Source: Saxidomus purpurata
Lineage: Eukaryota; Mollusca; Bivalvia; Venerida; Veneridae
Direction: 5' to 3'
NCBI GenBank assembly: GCA_022818135.1
Contig: JAFMSR010000016.1
Span: forward strand, 8,324,918 to 8,388,917
Length of the DNA stretch: 64,000 nucleotides
Shown here: in pieces, positions 12,401 through 23,775 of the stretch
How positions within the stretch are numbered: the first letter of the stretch is position 1
Layout: every line of letters starts with the position of its first letter
Made by a program: the position numbers and the translations under genes
The notes under the pieces: generated by a model
What the model was told of the DNA's origin: nothing
The model's input: only the letters and a program-made list of their open reading frames with translations
Databases searched by the model: none

Positions 12401-15400
12401 AGCATTCGCCAGTTTGAGATCCGTGGTAGAGGCTCATGTCTTGATGAGTTGAGGACCTAGATAAAGGGATAAATGTGGGGTCTCTGGCAGATAGCATCAG
12501 ATATCCTTGACGCGGCAGAACGTATCATTTATAGCGTACCACAACGTACCAAAACGTACCACAACATCGTAAAACGTGGAACATCGTAGCATAACGCAGC
12601 TCATTTAGCGTTGTACAACGTGTTACAACGTATTATAACGTGACACAGCGTAGCGTAGCGCAGCACAACGTGTCAACAAACGCAAAAGAACGTAACAACC
12701 GGCGGAACGCATTATGTTCAGTTCTATTACGTTTTTACTACGTCTTTGTTACGTTATACTATGCTGTACCACGTTCTCGCCACGTTGTTGCCACATTGTA
12801 GTACGTTGTGGGAAAACGCCAGCGAATTTTGAACATTTTCAAAATTAAAAGTTTCAGTTCACGTTTTGTTACGTTTGCTTATGATTTAGCCACGTTGTTT
12901 TACGCTTGCTTACGTTGTAGCCACGTTTACCATCGTAGCTAAACGTGGCGGCCAAAACGTGACATTATGACTGGGGCTATAGTGAAGTTAGAAGTCTTTG
13001 CAGGGCTGCCATTCTTTCAGTTTTCAAGTTCACAAATCGCATTTTCCATGACACCAAACAAACTGCAGTAACAGAGAGGTTCTCTTAAAGTTCAAAGGAA
13101 ACTTGAGCAGTTACTTGGTATTTGTCCGTGCTTATAGAATTCGTTAGTCCATTATTCTTACAATGCACATGTATTTAGAAGATTGTTATGTGGTGTTTCA
13201 CATGCCGGATGTTTTAGTGTGTAGCAAGTTATAGTTAAACTTCACTGACATCTGAAAACTAAATTGTTTAATGTGCGTTGCATGCTGGTATGATATTCAT
13301 TTACTTATAACCTTAGTACATGTGCTAGATATGTTATATAGAATATTTTTACAGTAAAGTGTCAATACGTGTACGACTGTAGAAGAATTGAAGATTGTAA
13401 AAATGGAGGCACGTGTACTGAGAATGACTGCACGTGTACTGGTACTTTCGGTGGATATAACTGTGGGTACGATACTGGTAAGGTATAGTAAATGTGTGTT
13501 ATATAAACATTTTTTCATAAAGTTTTTCTGTAATTGAACATTGATGAAAGCTTTAAGAATTGTACTATGTGCGTGTATTAAATATGAATACACTGTTTTA
13601 TGTAAGAGCACTTTTTCAAACGAATGGTTGTCATTTTATGACCTATGACATGAACGCTTTACCACTACATGTAAGGTCATATGATAAAAATGCTTTACCT
13701 AAATTTCACTTTAGCATCAGTCTATGTGGAGTATTCTTCAATTTACAGGGTCATGTGATATTTTTCTTTCAGCTTTAGTTGCGGCGTGTACAGCTGATCC
13801 AAATCCGTGTCAAAATGGCGGAGTATGCTACAATGACGGCACACGTGATCTTTGCGCATGCCCATATGGTTTCTTCGGAAACAGATGTGAAAATGAAACT
13901 AGTGAGTAGAAAGAGCAAATACTGCATGATTGAAATTTTGATTTCATATTTTACATAAAAATATTCGGAAGTGCTTAAAGAATTCGGAAATGTTTAACGA
14001 AAGCTTCTGATGCATAAAAAAAACGTATTTATCAAAAGGTTTTCGTTTCTTGGTTGTTAGTAGGACAATTGTTCAATTACAACTTGGGATATTTGTAAAA
14101 TTATATTCTGAAATACAGTCCTGACACGAAACTAACCATATTGCCAACGAATAACGTAAAATTCTACGTTCCGCAATAAGTCATGCATACATATGTATGT
14201 TTTCGGGATTTTTTTTATATCGTAGCTATAAATGTGTTGAAGCTTCAGCGTCAGTGCATGGCATAGTAAATACAAAATTATAGCATTTGTACAAGTCATG
14301 AAAGTAAGTTTGGAGATTTATGTCAGTATATGGCCGACTGGCGGTTATTTATGCTCAACTTAAAAACTCGTCTGACAATTTAACGGGGTTTTCTCGCATA
14401 ATAAGTTACGTCACTCTAACAGATAAAATACATTTAATGGTTATAATGAATGAACAGTTTCCGTATATTCTCGGCGTAAGCTAACCAGCTGTTTTGACCA
14501 CTTGCACCAAGAGTTTTTAGAGCTCGTGGCCACCCCACATCCCGCGCCCGATACGGACCTTGGTTTTAGGTCTCCCCCAAAAAACCATTTTTTTGGGGGG
14601 GAGGGGGGAAAAACCCACCCACCGAAAGTCAAATGTTACGAATGGAAACGCGGTGAATATCCCACCATCCGCCCCCGACCATCAAATGTCACGTGGATAT
14701 CCTCTTGATCACGTGATCGCTTCATTGATAAATGATGTAGCTGCGGCTCTTTTTAAAAGATCTGGTTTAAGAAGGTAACGTTCGGCAAGTCTCGAAATAG
14801 CTGATACATTTGAACATTTAATTTAATCTCACAATTGTAAATTGGTTAATTTACCATGGGCTGCAAGCAGCAATGCAAAACTGAAGATTGGAGACATTTG
14901 CAGCACAGGGAAGCATATTCACTTTAATTATAGCTTTTCATTTGATCATTTTCAGTTCAAATACAATGTGAAGGCAACGCCGTCGAATTTAATTTAGCAT
15001 TTCCCGCCGAGTTTGCCGGTACGGTAAAACTCGGAGACAATCCGGAATGTGCGATGGCAGAGGGTGGAAACACGGAGTTGAAAACAAAGAGTTATTCTCT
15101 GACGGTGGATATCTCCGGCAACGAAGCCGGGTGTAATATGACGAATATTGAAATCGCCACAAACCCAGAGGTAGCTTACTTCTCCTTTTTAACTAGTATC
15201 TAGTAATACTTTTTTTTTTTTTACAAAATAGCTCTTCATGTAGCAGGGTCCGTGAAATGATACGTTTTATATGTTCGCTTATTTGTATCATGTAAATGAT
15301 GTGGACATATACAGTCCTTAGTCTTTAGTAAGGACTTGTGATTGTAACATGGAAAATACAGCGCTGACATCATTAAATTCTGCTGATTCCGAAATGAACC

Positions 15401-18400
15401 GAACCATTCATACAGTAGAACTATAAATGTCTTTTTTTATAATCTTGACGTCAGTTTAAACCTTCTGATTTTGCATAAGTTATTGTCCTTAATTTCTTGC
15501 GACTTATATCAGTAATGCTCCACGATGGCTAAGCCCAGGGCCTTGGATAAATGCATCCGCAGTAAAAAGGTGTATTGAAACTGGAGTAAAATTTCTCTAA
15601 TGGGATTCGAACCATGATCTGTAAAAAAAGCCTAGGGCCTCTGATAAATGCATCCGCAGTAAAAAGGTGTATTGAAACTGGAGTAAAATTTCTCTAATGG
15701 GATTCGAACCATGATCTCTATATAAGTTTGGCGTTTTGCTTCTAAACCACTGTGCCCTTCCATTCGAGTTCATATCCGTTTAATTTCAATAGTTTATCTG
15801 GCAGTAAATGTTGTATTCATCAGAAGTATGCTGCTTAGATATGATAGTATGTTCCTTGTCAAAGACTATATGTCTCACAATTCTGATTGTTCAAATTTTC
15901 CAGACAGAAGCAACGGAATATTCGGCGTTATTCCAAGTGAATTACCTTCCTGGTATCACAACATACCTAGATGAGTTGTACAACCTAACATGTGCGCACG
16001 AGAACGCTGACATCCAGTTGTCACGTGACTTGGCAAATGTAGGCGTGGTTAAGTATGTATGTTTTAATCTTTGCTTTGTGTTATTTTGAATACGGGAATG
16101 CGAATATGCAGTTACGGGCTGTACAACGAGAAAATGTTTTGTGTTTTTTTTTAAATTTTGATCTGCAAACGATTTTGTGCTATTTGTCTTTTAACCACGG
16201 AACGAAAATCACGGCATGCGGATGGCGGACCTTCTATTGAAACAGCATATATTGTTAGGCCCTCTGGTGAGGTTCTGAAATCTCTGGTGCGGTTCAAGTT
16301 ACCGACTTATTTCTTACTGTAGGCCTAAATTTCAGTGCATTTGACTGATGCGTCAGCGATTTTGTAATTAGCACATTACCATATGGAAAAATTTATTTAT
16401 ATCATTATAAGATGGATTAGTACAAGTATATAAATCATATGAATATTTCAATAATGTTTGAGTGTTATTGCTGTATTTTTCATCTGCAATCTTGCACATG
16501 CCAAAGATAGACTGGTATCGGCCATTAGAGTATTTTCATATTCGCTTCAGTTCTTTGATATATGTAGCATTTTCATAGAATGTCCCTCACATCTCCTACC
16601 TCTGGCTTTGGTGTAAAACTTTTCTTTGATAGAAAGCTATCTCCGGGTATTTAAAATAACCTTTTTTATAGGAGCACAGAGGTACGTGTATTTATATACG
16701 TTCATTAAAAAATAGAAAACTTCTCTCCTCTAACCTCGAACTTCGTTTATCTCGAAGTGAAAAAGGCCTGGTCCCTTGAAGTTCGAGATAACGAGAGTCG
16801 ACTGTATTTTGAAGACTGTAAGTCTGATGAAAAGGGCATTCTGACAACTTCAACAAAAGAATTAAAAATGCCTGCCAAAGAAAAAAAAAAGTTAATCTTT
16901 TTCAGGGAAAATTTGACAGTTTCAGGTTTTAATGAGACATACAGCCCAGTAGAAATTGCGGTGTTGGACAAAAATGGTAACCCGCTGAGCGCCGACACTC
17001 AACTGTACGTCGGGGATATATTCCAGTTGCACGTTTATCTAACGGATGACCAAGGTCAGATTCAGAATAATAAGATTTTTGTAGGTTGCGGGCATTGAGA
17101 CATTAACTATAAATTGGGTTATATTGCGATGATTTCATTTTTGCTGTTTTTACGAATTTCCCATTTCGCTTATTTAAAAATATCGCGCAAGATTAATTTC
17201 AAATAGATTTCCAATAAAGAATTATCCAATTGTGTATATAAAATTCGCAAATAAATGTGTCTGCACACAAATCACGAACTTTTCGTTTCGCGAAAATTAC
17301 ACAATTTGCAGTAACAGTTTTGACAAGATGCTGTCTGGATTTTAAAGATGTGAAGTGTCGCTTGACCACAGAACTATTGATTTTAGAGCTTTAAGCGAGG
17401 TGTTGAAAATGTTGCTATGCTGATTTAGCAGCCGTCGTTACATATTTCGATTATAAACTGATTTATCACAAACTCGCCATAAGTTTTTTACACCGTTATA
17501 AAAATATATATCAGCGTCATAAGATTACTAATGCACGTATTTTGATACAGTGAGCAAATACATTTTTCACATTTGTAAAAGCACGTGTGTATATACGTCC
17601 GTGGTAAAAGCTCTTAAATGTTCATAAATTGTTTGGTTATTTTTAATCTCTTTTGTGGATTTTGGAGCTAAATGTGTATCGACATGTATATTAGAGATTC
17701 AAGTTTTTTTATCTCCATTATGAAAATTATTTTTTTTAAACTTTCATTTTGATACAAGTACTTTTAGGAATACATTTTGTTTCAGTAGCTTTTAACGACG
17801 TTCTCCTAGAAAGCTGTACCACAAATAACACTCTAGAAAATACTGACCAGAAAAATTTCACCATCTTAGACAGAGCGTATGTAATTTGTATTTTCCTTTA
17901 AAATCTTACTACATCAAGAAATTTCTGTAAAATGTTAACCTTTTCAAGGTAAAAATCAAGAACTCAGTTGTGTACTCAAAAATTGTGAAATAATCGTGTG
18001 TCCGTCCGTGTTCGCTGACTTGAAACTATTGTAACATCTTTCATATATTGACAGTCATGGGTTCGAGTAGCGACCATGTCTTTTTATCATGGTGAGAAAG
18101 TTGACAGTTTCCTACGGATGATACGAGTCTAATACTGGTTAGGTAAACTGTCAGCCTATATTTTAACCGGCCAAAAGTACGGTTGGAACGGGCGTGAACC
18201 TCTCCTACAACTACAACTAAATTAAATCGCGTAAAATGATTTTTTTTACAAAAAACATCCTATGACTTACTAGTACATTTATTACATAGATCATCACAAA
18301 ACCTAATATCTATCCGGCGAAGAAAGATAAACGTATGAACTATAAATTATCAATCTGCTTAATATTATTTAAAAAATTTCTAGCTGTCCAACAAAACATA

Positions 18401-19924
18401 GCAAGCGTCTAACGAAGGGACAAGAAGTGAAGATGTTTGAACAAACACTGACGGATGGAACAGTTGTGCAAACCAATGGAAAAGTTGTTTCCATCGAGGC
18501 GTTTAAGTTCGTAGATTCTAACAACATTGGTATCGTCTGCTCAGCAAAAGTGTGCAAACCAAACGACAATTCATGCGCCGTGGTAAGATGGTATTTTCTC
18601 TAGTTCAATCAAAACTGCTGAGTATCCCGATCGTAAGCACCATATTCACAAATTATGATAAACATTACAATTCTACATTTGAAGAAACACTATCCAAATG
18701 AAATACATACATTCACGTATATATACAAACAAAAATGTAGTATTTAAACCTTCTATTTGAAATCACAGACCTATATAAATGCGTGTATGTGGGTCTGAGG
18801 GCAAACGAACGTACGAAAATATGTACGAACATTTAAATTTTACAGTTGGACTAAAATTATAATATGTTTTATGATGTAGCCAACAAATTGTGACGAAATC
18901 ATGAACATGCCTCCTGAAAGCAGTGCAACAACAACAACCGAGAATACGGAAACCGCGGGACCGACGGAAACTGCAGGACCGACGGAAACTGCAGGACCGA
19001 CGGAAACTGCTGGACCGACGGAAACTGCAGGAACAGTGGTACCGACGGAAACTTCAGGAACGGCGGAAACTTCAGGACCGGCGGAAACTGCAGGACCGGC
19101 GGAAACTGCAGGACCGACGGAAACTGCAGAAACAGTGGTTCCGACGGAAACGTCTGGACCGGCGGAAACTGCGGGGTCTACAGAGGAAGCGGCGACAGCA
19201 CCTGTACTCAAACGGAGAAAGAAGAGAGCTGCAGGTGCTACTGGTGAAGATGAGCAAATCGTGTCAACCGTACTTACCGTATTGGAACCAAGGGAATATT
19301 CAAGAAGAAAACTAGCTGGTAGATATATATTTCACATCTTTAAGCGTAGTCAGTTTTATAAGTTAATATATCCAGTAACAAAGTTACGTAATAAATTGAT
19401 TAAAGACTATGTTTTAAAGTGTCTGAAGTTGTAATACACAAACATGAATATAAATGCATGGAAGGGTCGGTAAATGAAATAGTCTGCAGCTTAAAACCTC
19501 GATGTGGTCACGAATATGACTTCGCCAAAAGGCATCACACTATAAAGAAATATAAACACGGCTTTCTGTAACATTATTTCGAAAAGTCATAGACTTGGTA
19601 GCTACTATATAAGGCAGCTGATTACGTTATGTTTTTATTTTCATGCAGTGGACAATGTATACTAACACATCATATATAATTTCAGCGTCGGATGAGGGCA
19701 ATCTAGTCGAGAAATGTTTAGCCCAAGAAGAAATAACAGCTGTGTTAGCGGTTCTTGGTACAACCGTGATTGTTCTCCTCATCTCATGCTCCGCCATCAC
19801 GTGTCTCGCCTTCAAACGGAAGGGGAAAGCCCCTTCATTCCAACACATGCCTCAACCCAAACTTGAAAAATTCCATATTCCACGGGCACATATTAATGAC
19901 TCGTTCAGTTTTGGAGAGATATAG
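9407..19924 (+). CDS. EGF-EGF-ZP domain, mucin-like, single-pass membrane protein (10 exons, 605 aa)
   Basis: Exons: 9407-9461, 13355-13477, 13773-13901, 14956-15170, 15904-16052, 16906-17084, 17786-17876, 18384-18582, 18880-19318, 19686-19924. Phases match at every junction and the sum is 1818 nt. Residues 1-18 form a signal peptide. Residues 20-57 are a cysteine-rich EGF-like module with CKNGGTC; 64-98 are a canonical six-Cys EGF with CQNGGVC. Residues 107-384 are a ZP module: four Cys in the ZP-N half, then the ZP-C half with LDRACP. From 389 there are about a dozen GPTETA-like repeats, then KRRKKR (491-496, furin-type), a transmembrane helix at 543-569 and a 36-residue tail. ZP proteins polymerise into extracellular matrices or act as membrane receptors; the role here is unknown. 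The donor at 17085 (GTTGCG) is weak and that junction is the least certain. Extra exons in the 3.9 kb first intron cannot be excluded. Confidence 0.87.
11749..12970 (-). mobile_element. PIF/Harbinger-like DNA transposon, decayed (in intron 1 of the ZP gene)
   Basis: The ends form an inverted repeat of 23 bp with one mismatch (core GTCACGTTTTGGCCGC at both ends). On the minus strand at about 12282-12091 the translation reads NFLRADALLFPQLVDRLTPR, then KKAL-stop-PGLKVAAILCHLAT-stop-DN. This matches the N-terminal part of PIF/Harbinger transposases, with two in-frame stops where Glu and Gly are expected, so it is a pseudogene. Both subterminal regions are unusually rich in ACGTTG/CAACGT-type short repeats. 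Only a fragment of the transposase remains. No clear 3 bp target duplication was identified. Confidence 0.75.
15532..15775 (-). repeat. tRNA-derived SINE (minus strand) with 97-bp tandem duplication
   Basis: On the minus strand, box A TGGTTTAGAAG (about 15750) and box B GGTTCGAATCC (about 15705) are both clear. The downstream part is present twice in tandem (15532-15628 and 15629-15725), almost without differences, which points to a recent local duplication. It lies in intron 4 of the ZP gene. Confidence 0.7.
16715..16812 (-). mobile_element. Fragment of a pogo/Tigger-like or MITE terminus
   Basis: On the minus strand the segment opens ACAGTCGACTCTCGTTATCT and continues with CGAAC motifs, resembling pogo/Tigger-type terminal inverted repeats. 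A degenerate inverse motif (CGAACTTCGTTTATCTCGAA) lies at 16737-16756. It lies about 95 bp upstream of exon 6 of the ZP gene. No partner terminus was found. Confidence 0.35.
18000..18215 (+). repeat. tRNA-derived SINE, 5'-truncated
   Basis: Shares TTCGCTGACTTGAAA with the element at 5108 and retains a box B (GGGTTCGAGTAG near 18060), but the box A region is degraded. It lies in intron 7 of the ZP gene. Confidence 0.55.
18949..19185 (+). repeat. In-frame 18-bp coding minisatellite (GPTETA repeats)
   Basis: Units near GGACCGACGGAAACTGCA encode Gly-Pro-Thr-Glu-Thr-Ala and variants such as GPAETA and TVVPTETS. The period is a multiple of three and the array sits inside exon 9, so length changes keep the frame. 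The Thr/Pro/Ser content predicts an O-glycosylated stalk between the ZP domain and the furin-type site. Confidence 0.9.
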
Positions 19925-22199
19925 GACTGAATTTCTTTTATACTTCGAGATTTCAACTTATAGTCCATAATGAAATATCAGCATAATAGTGTACATGTAT
20001 TTTTGTGATATACTTATATATGATATCAGAATTATATCATAATCATATCAAATTGTAATATAGATGTGATTCTTATGTACAGGGTCTATTTTGAATGAGA
20101 TGTCGCGGTGTGGTGCCGAAGAAAATAAAATTATTTGAAAATATGCTTAACAAGTCATTAACAAAAATAAAAAATATGGTCAAAAATATATAACGCCAGT
20201 CATGCAGAAAGTTTATCTAGGTAAATGAGAAGTTTATAAAGTCTGATTAATCCAACAGCAACTAATCAAATCACTAAAGCACGGAACCTTTCCCACAACA
20301 AATCGGGTCACTTCAGGTAATTTGTGTGTTTTGGTCCGTTAACAATTAGCAAAAAGAATAACTTGCGCGGTTACTTACGGAATCCTGATAGTTATCGAGT
20401 CAAAAACTTCAGTATTTCTATTTTCATGGTTTTTTTTCAGCGCGAAAAGTAGAAATTAGACCTTAAATTTCATGTTGTCGTGTAACCGTTTAGTCGACAA
20501 CTTGATGGCGGAAACTGGATTCCATAGTTACTGAAGATAGCGAAAATTTAATCATATCAAATATTACCCAATCTACAGCATACGTCTTGAAAAGTTGAAC
20601 GATCACACTACTCAAAAAATATTTCGTAATTTTAATTCAGAGAATGGCATCATAGACTTCCTACCCGGAAAATCCGACCGTTAACACAATTTGTTTATGC
20701 TTAATGAATTGAATACAATCAATTTTGAATGCCATGTATGATTTTATATAGTATGCATATTAATGTTATAATCAAAAGCATATGTAAATAAAGCTTTACA
20801 TTACACTTTGTATGTCTGAATATTTCAAGACGTAGTTTGGTAGGTACCATTTTGAAGTCAACATTCTCTCCAGCACACAACATGTCGCCGTTACCAGACC
20901 ATATTCTAATTTTTCTCCCTGTTTGAAATTAGTATTAGTAGCAGTAGATTATGTTATACAGTATAAGAAGACAAAACGAAGAGGCAAAATCAATGAATTG
21001 CAATAATGATACCAGAATCGAACACCACAGACTTAAATTGGGCCCAAGAATTTCCCCTTGGACATTCAAGTGCGACCTCAACGACAATTATCCCGATCTG
21101 CCCTCTGTTCACTAGTCACCCCACTTTGTACGTTAATGTTCAGACCCCGCTGCTGTCGTAAACTGTAATGTCACTGTCCGCTGATTACCAACGTTAATAT
21201 TTGGTACTGTACTGTATTGTATGATTGTGCGTCTTTGGGTGTCACGGTACCGTAACACAACACTATATAATAGCTGTCGATACAACGCCATTCTGTCAAC
21301 TAGGTCAATCACATCATAGATCTTATTGGTCGCCGTGATTGACCTAATTTTTGGCAACCTATCAAATTCACTCTTTGGCTGAAACTGGCTGGAAATTGCA
21401 GTCAGGTAAAGCTGTCATATTTTGGACGCAGAAAAACACTTTTGATAGGTATAGGCATGGTGGGAGACATGCCGAGGTCTCACCCACAAATACCAGCTTA
21501 TATAATTGCTTTTATGGACGGACCTTTATAAAACGTGCTTCAAATCAAATCAAATCAAAAAGCCATTCTGTCTCAAACTTCATGGACTTGGCTATCAAAC
21601 GCAGGAGGAAATTGCACTACATATTATTACGGCCTACATCATAACATTACGAATGAAAAGAAAGTACTCAATGACAAGGAAATGAAAATATGGTAATTTA
21701 TTTTCTATATAAAGCATATAAAAAATATAGTTTGCGCGTTAAAGCATGTTTTAAGTTACAATTAAACAATCACTCGAACAGCCTTTACATAATTAAGTAG
21801 CCTGGATATAGAGCAACATCACCTTATTACGTTATATTTACGTAACAACCAATTCTCGATTCATCGCATACTACGTTACAAAGAAAATGAATTTTCTGCC
21901 TATAGGTAAGGGTCATATAATGTACTAGCTTTAAAGTATAAATACAAATTACTCCAATTTTCACTTTTGGGTCGCCAGTGTATATATTGACAGGAGCTAA
22001 AAAAGATCTTTGGGACATTACTGTTGCTTAATTTATGAGCTATTCACATTTCTCACTTTTTGTTTAGACTGCATCTTGAAAACTACTGACAGGATTCTTT
22101 GAAGTTGTATATAGTAACTGGGAGCGTTGATCAGTATGAAACATAACTCGTTCTTGCTTTATCAATATAACAGCACACATTGTTACACATTCATACCAA
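19925..22199. other. Intergenic, no gene recognised
   Basis: After the ZP gene 3' UTR there is AT-rich DNA. 21303-21350 contains a 12-bp inverted repeat (TAGGTCAATCAC / GTGATTGACCTA). 21470-21563 ends in (ATCAA)n and shares about 75 bp, including ATGGACGGACCTTTATAAAA, with 62905-62985: an interspersed repeat 3' end. Nothing else is supported. Confidence 0.55.
20124..20129 (+). terminator. Polyadenylation signal of the ZP gene
   Basis: AATAAA about 200 nt after the stop codon at 19924; it is the best candidate 3' end signal. Confidence 0.6.
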
Positions 22200-23323
22200 A
22201 ACAAGAGGCCCAAAAGGGCCGGTATTGCTCTACTGGTCTGTCTGACTGGATTATTCTGAGCAAGTTTTGTGAAAATCTTTTGCAATGTTACCAAAGAAAA
22301 GCTAACAGAGTTCACTGTGACATTGACCCACTGACCCCAAAACAGTTGGGGTCATCTATTCAGTAAGACCAATCATCCTATAACATTTGAAGACTGTGGG
22401 TGATGTAGATGTGAAGATATTGAGTTGAAAAGATTTTCAAAGTTCGTGTCACTGTGACCTTGACCTTTGACCAACTAATCCAAAAACGATAGGGATCATC
22501 TACTCAGTAAGACCAATCATCCAAAGAAGTTTGCAGACTGTGGGTCAAATAGATCTCAGCGGAAAATATTTTCAAAGTTCGGGTCACTGTGACTTTGACC
22601 CACTAACAAAAACTTTGATAGGGATCATCTACATGTTACAGGGAACCTTCTGAGCAAGTTTGATCAAAGTTTAATGAAATCTATTACCTGTAGTGCGTTA
22701 TTAAGAAAATCTAACGGAAGTCACTGTGACCTTGACCTTTAATCCTGTGACCCTAAAAACAATAGGGATCATCTACATGTTGAAGGAAACCCTTTGAGCA
22801 AGTTTGATGAAAGTTTAATGAAATCTGTGACCTGTAGAGCGTTATTAAGAAAATCTAACGGACGTCATTGTAACCATGACCTTTGATCCACTGACCCCAA
22901 AATAAATAGGGAACATCTACATGTTACAGGAAACCTGCAAGTTTGACGAAAGCTGAAAGAAAACTGTGACCCGAGGGCGTTATCAAGGAAAATCTAATGG
23001 GTGTCACTGTGACCTTGACCTTTGACACAATGATCCGAAAACAACAAGGATCATCTTCATATTGCAGGAAACCATCTGAGCAAGTTTGATGAAAGTTTAT
23101 TGACAATTGTGACCTGAAGAGTGTTATCAAGAAATTGCTATCGGAGGTCACTGTGACTTTGACCTTTGACTCACTGACCACATAAACAATAGGGAACATG
23201 TACAAGTTGCAGGGATCCTTGTCAGCAAGCGTTATCAGGGAAAATTTAGTTTACTAACAGAGGGACGACGGACAAACCACCATGGCATAAGCTCCCCTGG
23301 ACTTCGTCCAGTAAAGCTAAAAA
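22200..23323 (-). repeat. Tandem-unit repeat element with about seven 138-146 bp units (receptor-motif family)
   Basis: Units contain GTCACTGTGACCTTGACC plus TTTGACC and ATAGGGATCATCTACATGTT. Oriented on the minus strand, the element starts at 23323 with TTTTAGCTTTACTGGAC and a hairpin (CTGGACTTCGTCCAG), has a CCGTCGTCC run, then the array, and ends at 22200 in GGGCCTCTTGTT. It is the full-length relative of the fragment at 1-361. Units carry nuclear-receptor-type sites. No coding capacity. Confidence 0.8.
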
Positions 23324-23431
23324 CAAGCTGGTTTTCAAAAGCTTACATTGTACATAAGGATAGGACATCCGCCATGAATCTTCTTAGAGTGTTAAAATTG
23401 TTAACAATTCTGCTGAAGTTAACTTTCGTTA

Positions 23432-23775
23432 TCTTCATTTTCAATGCATTTCCTTCCATAGAAGTGATTCATGTACAATCCCTGCTCAAATAGAGACAAA
23501 ATATTTTTTCACAGGTCGGGACCCGTGGCGATTTTGGGTTTTTGGGTGAAACAACTTGGGTCCGAAACTATCTTCATTTTCAATGCATTTCCTTCCATAG
23601 AAGTGATTCATGTACAATCCCTGCTCAAATAGAGACAAAATATTTTTTCTCGAAAAATGAATTTTTTCACAGGTCGGGACCCGTGGCGATTTTGGGTTTT
23701 TGGGTGAAACAACTTGGGTCCGAAACTATCTTCATTTTCAATGCATTTCCTCACATAGAAAAAAATATTTTTTAC
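23432..23775. repeat. Short tandem duplication, about 2.4 units of 139/158 bp
   Basis: TCTTCATTTTCAATGCATTT recurs at 23432, 23571 and 23729, and the segment AGGTCGGGACCCGTGGCGAT occurs twice between them. The second unit has about 19 bp extra. The overlapping ORF (23542-23811) is a by-product. Confidence 0.85.

Noticed and set aside
14441..14778. Overlapping ORFs on both strands around a C/G-rich stretch
   Set aside because: Lies in intron 3 of the ZP gene; no domain and no phase-compatible splice sites.
18840..19315. Minus-strand and alternative-frame ORFs over the ZP gene repeat
   Set aside because: Repeat-driven; the GPTETA frame is the one that joins in phase with neighbouring ZP exons.
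20990..21125. Minus-strand tRNA-like segment (GTGTTCGATTCTGG)
   Set aside because: A box B-like motif only; the nearest box A-like motif is too far and degenerate.
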